Part shown: piece after piece, positions 43,849-51,381 of the stretch
Numbering within the stretch: position 1 is the stretch's first letter
How the letters are laid out: each line of letters starts with the position of its first letter
Assembly: GCA_041394985.1 (NCBI GenBank)
Contig: JAWLBI010000001.1
Coordinates: 1,426,001-1,490,000 of the forward strand
Origin: JAGLON01 sp041394985
GTDB taxonomy: Bacteria; Zixibacteria; MSB-5A5; GN15; JAAZOE01
Direction: 5' to 3'
DNA: 64,000 nucleotides
Translations under genes and position numbers: made by a program
Notes under the pieces: model-generated
Database searches by the model: none
Told to the model about the DNA's origin: nothing
What the model saw: the letters and a program-made list of their open reading frames with translations, nothing else

Positions 43849-45666
43849 ATGGGATTTTTGAAAAAATTTCCATCGTACGATTATATCCTGAAGAATGCGG
43901 GCGGCGCATTCGTTCGCTTCCCGCTGACGCTCCTGTCGGCTATTGTCGCCACGGCTATTTCGATCTACCTGATCGATAAGAGTTGGGGGACCAGCCATGT
44001 GCTGCTCGAGCGGCTCCTGTTGGCGGCGAGTATCGGCGTGCCATTATCGGTCGCGCTGGCGTTTCTGGCCGAGCGAATCACTCAGGATAAACTCACGCGC
44101 TACGGCATTCAGGCATTGAGCTTGATTTTTCAGGTCATTTATTTCTTCACCCTGCCGGATACGAAGACGATTCACGAGGCGGTGATGATTCGCTACCTGC
44201 TCTTGGCGATCGGGTTTCATTTCGCCGTCGCATGTGTGCCGTATCTGTTCAAGGCCGACATGAACAAGTTTTGGCGCTATAACCATGCGCTGTTTATTCG
44301 CTTCCTGCTGTCGTCCGTCTTTGCGGCTGTGATGTATATCGGCCTGGCCATTGCGCTCGTTGCCGCGGATTATCTGTTCGGTATGGATGTCAAGGAGACT
44401 CGCTATTTTCAGCTCTGGACGCTAATCTCGGGTGTATTCTTGACCTGGGTATTTCTGGCCGGCCTGCCGGAAGATCTGGAGTTCGCCGATGATTCCTTCT
44501 CCTATCCCAGGGGTCTGCGCATCTTTGCCCAGTATATATTGTTGCCGCTGGTCGGGCTGTATTTCGTGATTCTGATTGCTTATGAGGCGAAGATTATCGT
44601 CCAATGGAACTGGCCCAAGGGGTGGGTATCCGAGCTCGTGCTCTGGTATGCGGTCGTGGGGTTGCTCTCCATGCTTCTGTTGCATCCCGTCAAGGAGCGG
44701 CAGGAGAACAAGTGGATACCGGCGTTTTTCAAATGGTTTTTCTATGCCATCGTGCCGCTGACCGCGATGCTGGTACTGGCAATCACGCGGCGTATCTCCG
44801 ATTATGGTATCACGGAAAACAGGTATTTTGTCGCCTCGATGGCGCTCGGCCTGTCGATAACGGTGTTGTATTTTATCTTCAGCAGGGCGAAGGATATCCG
44901 CATCATTCCGATTATCCTCTGTGCGCTGGCATTACTGGGGGCATATGGTCCATGGAGCGCCTTCAATGTGGCGAAGGCCAGCCAGCGAGGGAGACTGGTC
45001 GATTTATTGACCGAGAAAAACCTGCTGGTCAACGGTAAAATTAATCCCGTCGGCGAGGATCTCCCTGAGGACGATCGCCGCGAGCTCAGCAGTATCATCA
45101 GTTATCTCGATAACATGCACGGAAAGGATTGCTTTGCCGGCATCCTGCCGGATACGATGATGGCGCGTATCGATTCGACCAGTGGGACGTCGCGAGCAAT
45201 CGCGATTACTCGAACGTTCGGATTCGAATTCATCGGCCGATATGGTATTCCGGGTTACGAGCAGTATTTCAGCATGATGGTGCGAGACGACAGTCTTATC
45301 AATATCGGAGGATACGACCTCCTGTGTAAATTCGACTATCGTATTTCGAACGATTCCGGGTTTTCATTTACCGTTAAAGATGCCACATATAATCTGCGAT
45401 TGGACAGAGAGACGACTCGCGTGATCTTATCTCACGATATCAATAGAGAGGGGTTGGAACTGATTGCGGATACGACGCTGAGCGAGACGATCCTGAGTAT
45501 TCCGAGTGAAAAGCAGATGGCGTTGACATATGATGATCTGTCATTCGATTTGGATAATGAATTTATCGATTGTCGTTTGATAATCGAGCATGTGTCGGGT
45601 ACGAAGTCATCGAAGAGCGTCGCCGTCAATTCGATGGAGGGTTTCCTTCTGTTGAAGGAGAAGTAA
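43849..45666 (+). CDS. DUF4153-type integral membrane protein
   Basis: A 605-residue protein with about twelve hydrophobic helices in its first 390 residues, starting MGFLKKFPSYDYILKNAGGAFVRFPLTLLSAIVATAISIYL and including the DUF4153-like stretch AQYILLPLVGLYFVILIAYEAKIIVQWNWPKGWVSELVLWYAVVGLL. The C-terminal 200 residues are soluble and beta-rich. The family has no established function. GGGAG precedes the ATG. Monocistronic. Confidence 0.8.
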   Translation: MGFLKKFPSYDYILKNAGGAFVRFPLTLLSAIVATAISIYLIDKSWGTSHVLLERLLLAASIGVPLSVALAFLAERITQDKLTRYGIQALSLIFQVIYFFTLPDTKTIHEAVMIRYLLLAIGFHFAVACVPYLFKADMNKFWRYNHALFIRFLLSSVFAAVMYIGLAIALVAADYLFGMDVKETRYFQLWTLISGVFLTWVFLAGLPEDLEFADDSFSYPRGLRIFAQYILLPLVGLYFVILIAYEAKIIVQWNWPKGWVSELVLWYAVVGLLSMLLLHPVKERQENKWIPAFFKWFFYAIVPLTAMLVLAITRRISDYGITENRYFVASMALGLSITVLYFIFSRAKDIRIIPIILCALALLGAYGPWSAFNVAKASQRGRLVDLLTEKNLLVNGKINPVGEDLPEDDRRELSSIISYLDNMHGKDCFAGILPDTMMARIDSTSGTSRAIAITRTFGFEFIGRYGIPGYEQYFSMMVRDDSLINIGGYDLLCKFDYRISNDSGFSFTVKDATYNLRLDRETTRVILSHDINREGLELIADTTLSETILSIPSEKQMALTYDDLSFDLDNEFIDCRLIIEHVSGTKSSKSVAVNSMEGFLLLKEK

Positions 45667-45728
45667 TTTTGACTTCCCCGGATCCCCTTCTTAGTCGAAA
45701 GTAAGACAGGAACCCTGTACTTCTGGCA

Positions 45729-46001
45729 TTGAAATACCAACATTGATCATAGCTCATAATTCCATGAACATTTTCTAAAGCACACGTCATCGCGAGGGAG
45801 TTCGCCCAGGCGAACGACTGTCGCGATCTCAGGATATAATATGGATTTGAGAGGCACGGGCATGCATCCTGAGATTGCGACGCCCTAAGAAGGGCTCGCA
45901 ATGACTCGTGCCAATAATAATTTCGATAGTCCATTGATGCCCGAGCTCCTAATAAGATTCCCCAACCACCCCCCAGCCCCCTCCTTGGGAAAGAGGGGGA
46001 G
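45729..46001 (-). repeat. Composite dispersed repeat, intact copy
   Basis: About 270 bp. In order on the plus strand: ATTCCATGAAC, a hairpin GTCATCGCGAGG...TGTCGCGATCTC, a second hairpin GATTGCGACGCCC / GGGCTCGCAATGAC, GTGCCAATAATAAT, CGATAGTCCATTGATGCCCG, and CCAACCACCCCCCAGCC. In reverse it matches the sequence around both insertion sequences: 52810-52862 and 53043-53148 joined to 54219-54365. Partial copy at 47146-47232. Confidence 0.75.
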
Positions 46002-46042
46002 AATCGTCGGGCAGGAGCCCTGAGCTTTTGGCATCGCGCGAT

Positions 46043-46069
46043 GTCAAGACCGCAAGGGTCTTGACCTAC
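46043..46069 (-). repeat. GTAG-footed hairpin (read on minus strand)
   Basis: GTCAAGACC (46043-46051), GGTCTTGAC (46057-46065), CTAC foot. Confidence 0.7.
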
Positions 46070-46070
46070 T

Positions 46071-46120
46071 CGCGCGGGAATCCACCCTCGTCCGAAGACG
46101 GACATCGGATGGGCCGCCAA
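46071..46120 (+). repeat. Dispersed repeat, ACCCACC/GATGGGCCACC family
   Basis: CGCGCGGGAATCCACCCTCG, TCCGAAGACGGAC hairpin, ATCGGATGGGCCGCC. Confidence 0.65.
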
Positions 46121-46160
46121 GACACTTGAAATAGAATGAAAAAAAGCCTATCTTGCAGAT

Positions 46161-46799
46161 ATGTTCAATCACAATATGGAAAAACTCCAGTGGCACGGCA
46201 AAATCACGAGCGTGCAACCTCGAATTCGATTGAGTCGCTCGTTTGACGAGCGTTGGCATAATTATCTTGGATTTAATCTTCGAATCAACGGCGTGATTGG
46301 TGATGAGGAGAGGGAATTCATCATCGCCGTCGGTGAATCCGCACACGAGCGATTCAGGTTTCGAATCGGAATGACAATGAGTGGAGTGTCAGTCCCTGTA
46401 AATGATCCTCGATTAGAGACGGCTGCCTTCTATAAAACCAGTAGGATTAAAGTCGAATCAACCGATTTGCCGGATGTGAATGAACCTCCGTTTACAGGAG
46501 AGGCACCCGATTTGCCGACATATCGATGGCGTGGTCATCGCCGGCTTGACCCGAGAACTTATAGGGCAAAATGTACTACATGTATCTGGGGATGTCGGAT
46601 GCCGGTAGAACTTATTATAGATAATTGGAAGCCGTGGATTAAGGATTACCGGTTTGAAACATTTTGCTATGGTCCTAAAAGCTGTAAACTGTACAGGGCG
46701 GGAGCCGTCCGCAAAGTCCCGGGTCGGAATGGAATAGTATGGGAAGAGGAGGATTGGGTAGAAGAAGACTATACATCGAATCGCGGCCCGGATGATTGA
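46161..46799 (+). CDS. Cysteine-cluster protein of unknown function
   Basis: A 212-residue soluble protein. The N-terminal half is a beta-rich domain (LQWHGKITSVQPRIRLSRSFDERWHNYLGFNLRING). The C-terminal part has a cysteine cluster CTTCIWGCRMPVELII ... FETFCYGPKSCKLYRAG, followed by VPGRNGIVWEEEDWVEED and GPDD. The six cysteines look like a metal site (zinc or iron-sulphur); this is inference. I believe similar proteins exist in diverse bacteria but cannot name a family. The gene is isolated, with repeat-filled DNA on both sides; no obvious ribosome site before 46161, and ATG 46176 (MEKLQ) is an alternative start. Confidence 0.68.
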   Translation: MFNHNMEKLQWHGKITSVQPRIRLSRSFDERWHNYLGFNLRINGVIGDEEREFIIAVGESAHERFRFRIGMTMSGVSVPVNDPRLETAAFYKTSRIKVESTDLPDVNEPPFTGEAPDLPTYRWRGHRRLDPRTYRAKCTTCIWGCRMPVELIIDNWKPWIKDYRFETFCYGPKSCKLYRAGAVRKVPGRNGIVWEEEDWVEEDYTSNRGPDD

Positions 46800-46845
46800 T
46801 ACTGTGACTGGTTGCGTCCCCGCTGACCGGTTCAACCGGAAACTC

Positions 46846-46930
46846 TCGCGCGGGAACCCATCCTTTTTTGCAGAGCCAAAAAAGAGATGGGCCACCGAGG
46901 CCCGATGACGGACATCGGATTGGTCACTGG
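46846..46930 (+). repeat. Dispersed repeat, ACCCACC/GATGGGCCACC family
   Basis: GCGCGGGAACCCATCC, then TTTTTTGCAGAGCCAAAAAA, GATGGGCCACC and GACGGACATCGGATTGG: a fusion of the two halves seen separately in other copies. Confidence 0.65.
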
Positions 46931-46960
46931 GGAGATATTTGTAGCACATCGTAGCAATTC

Positions 46961-47010
46961 GTCGTCCCCTCTTGAGAGGGGCGCTCCGCCTAGGCGGACG
47001 GGGTGTGTTC
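46961..47010 (+). repeat. GC-rich dispersed repeat with CCGCCTAGGCGG palindrome
   Basis: GTCCCCTCTTGAGAGGGG, CTCCGCCTAGGCGGACGG, GGTGTGTTC. Reverse of 32095-32144. Confidence 0.75.
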
Positions 47011-47028
47011 TTATGCGCTTCGCGCGAT

Positions 47029-47055
47029 GTCAAGACCGCAAGGGTCTTGACCTAC
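47029..47055 (-). repeat. GTAG-footed hairpin (read on minus strand)
   Basis: GTCAAGACC / GGTCTTGAC with CTAC foot at 47052-47055. Confidence 0.7.
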
Positions 47056-47069
47056 AAGAGGGCCGAATA

Positions 47070-47120
47070 ATCAGATTGAACGTCTCATCCCAACCCTAAG
47101 AAGGGTTGGGGCACCGGGGC
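47070..47120 (+). repeat. 50-bp hairpin repeat, copy 1
   Basis: ATCAGATTGAACGTCTCATC, then the hairpin CCAACCCT-AAGA-AGGGTTGG and GGCACCGGGG. Copies 2-4 lie downstream in the same orientation; 5 and 6 are inverted at 60861 and 62246. Confidence 0.85.
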
Positions 47121-47273
47121 TGTAAGGGCCGGGTCCTCCGGCCCGAGAGATTGAAATACCAACACCGATCGTGGCTCATGATTCCATGAACCCTATATAA
47201 AGCACCTGTCATCGCGAGGGAGTTCCGTCTTCGGGACGACATGAGAATCCGCTCTTGTCTCTTCGCACCGATT

Positions 47274-47320
47274 CGTCGTCCCCTCTTGAGAGGGGTGCCC
47301 GAAGGGCGGGGTGTGTTCTT
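47274..47320 (+). repeat. GC-rich dispersed repeat, degenerate copy
   Basis: GTCGTCCCCTCTTGAGAGGG, then TGCCCGAAGGGCGGGGTGTG. The central palindrome is CGAAGGGCG rather than CCTAGG. Confidence 0.65.
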
Positions 47321-47336
47321 ACGCGCTTCGCGCGAT

Positions 47337-47363
47337 GTCAAGACCGCAAGGATTTTGACCTAC
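47337..47363 (-). repeat. GTAG-footed hairpin, one mismatch
   Basis: GTCAAGACC / GGATTTTGAC with CTAC foot at 47360-47363. Confidence 0.6.
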
Positions 47364-47377
47364 AAAATGGCCGAGTT

Positions 47378-47428
47378 ATCAGATTGAACGTCTCATCCCA
47401 ACCCTAAGAAGGGTTGGGGCACCGGGGC
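47378..47428 (+). repeat. 50-bp hairpin repeat, copy 2
   Basis: Identical to copy 1 from ATCAGATTGAACG through GGCACCGGGG. Confidence 0.85.
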
Positions 47429-47476
47429 AATGACCCGTGCCAATAATAATCTAAATAGTTTATGGATACCCAGTAT

Positions 47477-47527
47477 GTCAGGTTGAACGTCTCATCCCAA
47501 CCCTAAGAAAGGTTGGGGCACCGGGGC
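47477..47527 (+). repeat. 50-bp hairpin repeat, copy 3
   Basis: GTCAGGTTGAACGTCTCATC with the hairpin CCAACCCT-AAGA-AAGGTTGG (one stem mismatch). Confidence 0.8.
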
Positions 47528-47678
47528 GAGAGCGATAATAACGATTATGATGTTGGATTTCATTATTTCCCCTTGAGCGAGTGATTGTCTGCTAAGTGAT
47601 ACTATCGGAAATATAAATTGTTCCAAAGCAGCTCGCAAGGGGGTGATTGAGGTCGTTAAATAGGGAATGAATCTATCG

Positions 47679-47729
47679 GCGAGATCCCACCCTCGTCCGA
47701 AGACGGACATCGGATGGGCCACCCGGTCC
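47679..47729 (+). repeat. Dispersed repeat, ACCCACC/GATGGGCCACC family
   Basis: GCGAGATCCCACCCTCG, TCCGAAGACGGAC, ATCGGATGGGCCACCCGG. Confidence 0.65.
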
Positions 47730-47876
47730 TGTCATTCCCGAGAGTGAGTCTTCTTAGACGAGCGAGTCGGGAATCCATGCCGGAGTATGATCGAAGTGCG
47801 GCATGGACACCTGCCTTCGCAGGTGTGACAAATGGGGCTATTTAGGTATAAGAATTTGCGTATTCAGTTCCGACTT

Positions 47877-47926
47877 ATCAGATTGAACATCTCATCCCAA
47901 CCCTAAGAAGGGTTGGGGCACCGGGG
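47877..47926 (+). repeat. 50-bp hairpin repeat, copy 4
   Basis: Ends 2 bp from the stop codon of the leftward pentapeptide-repeat gene, so it forms the immediate 3' flank of that gene. Confidence 0.8.
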
Positions 47927-47927
47927 T

Positions 47928-49154
47928 CTAATTGCCTGGGAATCTCAAATATAGAATAATTCCTGCCAATAATAATATTGTTATAAATGTCGGCGATGAA
48001 TGAATCCAAAAGGATTTTTGTTTTAATAAATTTACCTTCCAATCAATTTCCAATTTATTCGGTTTCCCCATAAGTGTGTTTTTTGACAATCTAAATGTGT
48101 AAAAATTCATATGAATCGACAGGGTAATAAATATACCGATGATGATTAATTGTGATAAATCGCTTATATATGAAAGTCTGAATCCCAAAAGAAATAGAGA
48201 CATTGGTACGATCCACCAGCCCAAGAATACTGATAAAGTATGCTGAAGTCTTTTTAATGGAAGTTTTCTGTTAATAAATAATGGGATATAAGAATAAAGC
48301 ATACTGCTAAATACCCAAGGTTCTAATACTCTGTGTAATGGTCGACCATCTTCAAAATTGGCAGGCAGAGTGCCCACGGTTTCGGTATATCTTTGAAAGA
48401 AGAGAGTAAAATACAGATTCATTGCCATCAATAATACAGGAAGTGCCATATATAACCACGAAAAGGGGATTGTTGTACCCAGTACAGGCAAAGGAGTAGT
48501 ATAATCGGTCGATGCGTTATCTATTCCAAATGTGTTTGCAATAGAAAGACAAGAAAAGACACAAGCCAATAATAATGCAAAAAATGCGCGCTTTGTAATT
48601 TGAGCAAGTTTCTCTGCATGCCCTTTTGCTTCAAAATTGGCGATTGCAGCAGGTAATTTAGTTCCAGTTAAGTCAGCACCAGCAAAAAGACTTGCATGAA
48701 GACCTTTGGCATTTGAAAAATCGCAATCTTTAAGTTTTGCATTATAAAAAGTACAGCCATCTAAAATAGAATTATTAAAGATACCATACTCAATTTCTGA
48801 ATTATTAAAATTGGCACAACTCAGATTCGCTCCTGTAAATTCTGGCCCAATAATGGAAACACCAGCGTTTTTTGGCTCAGTGTAGGCTTGTTTTCTAATG
48901 CCCGGAAATTTAGTGTTGCCAAAATCTGTATAAGCGAGATTGCAACATTTGAATGATGGTGCAATTAGTCTTAAGCCGTTTAATGATGAGTGTGATAAAT
49001 CTGCAGAATCAAAGATTTTTTCTATGTCAAACTTAAATTTGCTTAAATCCAAATCGGCTAGACATACTCCAACACCTAATGCTTCATCACCATTAAGCCA
49101 TCTTTTATGATAATCAAAACGTTGTTTCAATTCCTCAATTGAAATATCTTTCAT
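47928..49154 (-). CDS. Pentapeptide-repeat membrane protein
   Basis: A 408-residue protein in two parts. Residues about 25-170 are pentapeptide repeats of the A(D/N)LXX type (FDSADLSHSSLNGLRL, CCNLAYTDFGNTKF, FTGANLSCANFNNSEI, LDGCTFYNAKLKDCDFSNAK, FAGADLTGTKL), predicted to form a right-handed quadrilateral helix. Residues 190-408 carry about five membrane helices. AAGGAGG precedes the ATG. The gene is clearly AT-rich compared with ligA beside it, and its 3' end touches a dispersed repeat, so recent acquisition is likely. Function unknown; a membrane-tethered sensor or effector is possible. Confidence 0.8.
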   Translation of the reverse strand: MKDISIEELKQRFDYHKRWLNGDEALGVGVCLADLDLSKFKFDIEKIFDSADLSHSSLNGLRLIAPSFKCCNLAYTDFGNTKFPGIRKQAYTEPKNAGVSIIGPEFTGANLSCANFNNSEIEYGIFNNSILDGCTFYNAKLKDCDFSNAKGLHASLFAGADLTGTKLPAAIANFEAKGHAEKLAQITKRAFFALLLACVFSCLSIANTFGIDNASTDYTTPLPVLGTTIPFSWLYMALPVLLMAMNLYFTLFFQRYTETVGTLPANFEDGRPLHRVLEPWVFSSMLYSYIPLFINRKLPLKRLQHTLSVFLGWWIVPMSLFLLGFRLSYISDLSQLIIIGIFITLSIHMNFYTFRLSKNTLMGKPNKLEIDWKVNLLKQKSFWIHSSPTFITILLLAGIILYLRFPGN

Positions 49155-49208
49155 TATGCCTCCTTAAAAATATTTTATATATATTTATAAATATTGTCAA
49201 TACACCAA

Positions 49209-51233
49209 TTATATCAATAGAGTAATAAACCCATCCTCATCCAAAACTTCTACGCCCAACTGTTTCGCTTTGTCGAGTTTGCTGCCGGCGTTTTCGCCTG
49301 CCAGCACATAGTCCGTCTTCTTCGATACCGCCGATGCGACCTTGCCGCCTGCGTTCTCGATCAATTTTTTGAAATGATCGCGCGGCTTCGAGAGCGTACC
49401 CGTTATCACGAATGTCTTGCCGGCGATGCCCTCGATTTCCTTGCGGTCGGATTTGAATTCCGGGAAGGCCACGCCGCCGTTTTTCATGCGGGCAATGATA
49501 TCCCTGCCGGTGTCGCTGCCGAAGAAGTCCGTTATCGACCGGGCGAGGATCGGGCCGATGCCGCCGATGGCTTCGAGCTCCTCGTACGGCGCCTGCATGA
49601 GCGCATCGATAGTGCCGAACCGCTCGGCCAGCAGTCGCGCGGCGGTCTCGCCGATGCCTGGGATGCCCAGCGCATAGATGATGTTCGACAGCGGCCGCTG
49701 TTTGGAGGCCTTGATCGCATCCAGTAAATTCTGAGCGCGCTTGTCTGCCATCAAATCGAGCGGCAGTAAATCATCCTTGGTCAGGAAATACAAATCGGGT
49801 CCGATGGTAACCAGTTGCTTCTCGGCCAATTGCAGGGACAGCTTGCCGCCGAGCCCCTCGATATCCATCCCGGCTTTGGATGCGAAGTGGAAAATCTTCT
49901 CGACTACTTGCGTCGGGCAGTGCGGATTGTTGCAGCGGTAGGCGGCTTCGCCCTCAATGCGTGATATTGGATCATGACACGAGGGGCAGGTGTTCGGAAA
50001 GGAAACCTTTTTCGCACCTTTGGGGCGCTTTTCGATGACGACGGATACAACCTCGGGGATGACATCACCGGCGCGGCGGATGATGACCGTGTCGCCGATG
50101 CGCACGTCTTTGGCAATGAGTTCGTCCTCGTTGTGCAGGGATGCGCGCTTGACCTCGACGCCGCCTACGCGCACGGGTTTGAGGTCCGCGACCGGTGTCA
50201 CGACGCCCGTGCGGCCGACCGAGAAGAGGACATCCTGCAGGATAGTCTCGGCGGTCTCGGCGGCGAATTTCCAGGCAATCGCCCAGCGCGGCGCGCGGCT
50301 GACTTGCCCGAGGCGTATCTGGTCGGCGAAACCGTTGACCTTGATGACGGTGCCGTCGATTTCATAGTCGAGTGTCGGGCGCGCCTTTTCGACTTTTTTA
50401 AACATCGCCTCGACGGCATTGACGCCGCGGACGACCTCGTTGAATTCATTGATGCGGAATTTTTCTTTTTTCAAAAAGGCCATCGCACCCGAATGCGAAT
50501 TGAGTCCCGGCAAGTCCTGATCGGAAACTCCGTAGGCGATAAAAATCAGCGGGCGAGAGGCGGTGATTTTACTGTCGAGTTGCCGCAGTGATCCGGCGGC
50601 GGCATTGCGAGGGTTCGCGAATTCCGGCAGTCCCATCTCAGTCTGTGCCTCATTCAATCGTGCGAAATCCGACCGGCGCAGGATGACCTCGCCGCGGACT
50701 TCCAGCAGGGGATACTTCTTCGCGGTTTCATCCGACAGCTTGAGCGGAATCGAGCGGAGCGTTTTCAGATTGGCCGTGATGTTTTCGCCGACCGTGCCGT
50801 CGCCTCGGGTCGAGCCGACGGCGAAGCGGCCGTTCTCATAGACCAGTTCGACGGCCAGGCCGTCCAGTTTCGGCTCGAAGGCATATTCGACATCGATAAG
50901 CTCGCTGTAGCCGAGCCCCTCGCGCACGCGACGGTCGAAATCGGTGAACTCCTCGACAGATGTCACCTTTTGCAGAGACAGCATCTGGACGCGATGCTCG
51001 ACGGATTCGAATTTCTTCGACGGCGTCGCGCCGACGCGCTGAGACGGTGAATCGGGGGTGACGGATTCGGGGAATTCTTTTTCGATTGCCAGCAGGCGGT
51101 CGAACAGTTTGTCGTATTCGGCATCGGTGACGGTGGGGTTGTCGAGCACATAGTAGTTGTAATTGTGCTCTTCTATTTGTTCGCGGAGTTTTGCCAACTC
51201 CTTCGCGATTTTGTCGGGAATATTTTTTGCCAT
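49209..51233 (-). CDS. ligA: NAD-dependent DNA ligase
   Basis: A 674-residue replicative ligase. Adenylation domain with the nucleophilic lysine in FEPKLDGLAVELVYENG; OB fold; four-cysteine zinc finger (CPSCHDPI...CNNPHCP); helix-hairpin-helix repeats (ALGIPGIGETAARLLAERFG, LEAIGGIGPILARSI); C-terminal BRCT domain from about 600 (GKTFVITGTLSKPRDHFKKLIE). All domains are complete. No ribosome site precedes the ATG; TATACA lies 7 nt upstream with TTGACG further up (15-bp spacer), so a leaderless start is possible but weaker than in other cases here. Confidence 0.97.
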   Translation of the reverse strand: MAKNIPDKIAKELAKLREQIEEHNYNYYVLDNPTVTDAEYDKLFDRLLAIEKEFPESVTPDSPSQRVGATPSKKFESVEHRVQMLSLQKVTSVEEFTDFDRRVREGLGYSELIDVEYAFEPKLDGLAVELVYENGRFAVGSTRGDGTVGENITANLKTLRSIPLKLSDETAKKYPLLEVRGEVILRRSDFARLNEAQTEMGLPEFANPRNAAAGSLRQLDSKITASRPLIFIAYGVSDQDLPGLNSHSGAMAFLKKEKFRINEFNEVVRGVNAVEAMFKKVEKARPTLDYEIDGTVIKVNGFADQIRLGQVSRAPRWAIAWKFAAETAETILQDVLFSVGRTGVVTPVADLKPVRVGGVEVKRASLHNEDELIAKDVRIGDTVIIRRAGDVIPEVVSVVIEKRPKGAKKVSFPNTCPSCHDPISRIEGEAAYRCNNPHCPTQVVEKIFHFASKAGMDIEGLGGKLSLQLAEKQLVTIGPDLYFLTKDDLLPLDLMADKRAQNLLDAIKASKQRPLSNIIYALGIPGIGETAARLLAERFGTIDALMQAPYEELEAIGGIGPILARSITDFFGSDTGRDIIARMKNGGVAFPEFKSDRKEIEGIAGKTFVITGTLSKPRDHFKKLIENAGGKVASAVSKKTDYVLAGENAGSKLDKAKQLGVEVLDEDGFITLLI

Positions 51234-51370
51234 AATACAATGTATACGGTGGTTCCGCCTTCGTCAATATTAACAAATGGCGAGGGAGAGAATGTGATAT
51301 GGGGGAACACACCGCAAGCGGTGGGCCACCCGATTCGGCAGATGTGGACATCTGCCGTGCACATAACTCC

Positions 51371-51381
51371 CCCTCCTTTTC
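51371..51381 (+). repeat. Left remnant of the composite repeat interrupted by the IS1182-type element
   Basis: CCCTCCTTTTC immediately left of the IS end; the continuation TTTCAAGGAGGGGCTGGGGG starts right after the other end, with TTTC present on both sides as a 4-bp target duplication. Confidence 0.7.

Larger units (their letters stand above)
45667..46160. other. Gene-free interval made of dispersed repeats
   Basis: Holds the intact copy of the composite repeat (45729-46001), a GTAG-footed hairpin (46043-46069) and a copy of the ACCCACC/GATGGGCCACC family (46071-46120). No gene seen. Confidence 0.7.
46800..47927. other. 1.1-kb gene-free cluster of dispersed repeats
   Basis: Contains two copies of the ACCCACC/GATGGGCCACC family, two of the GC-rich CCGCCTAGGCGG family, two GTAG-footed hairpins and four copies of a 50-bp hairpin repeat. 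I find no credible gene on either strand. Confidence 0.75.

Noticed and set aside
47070..47926. Regularly repeated 50-bp units that could suggest a CRISPR array
   Set aside because: Only four copies with unequal spacing (about 260, 50 and 350 bp), each with a strong internal hairpin, and two more copies 13 kb away in inverted orientation. No cas genes are present.
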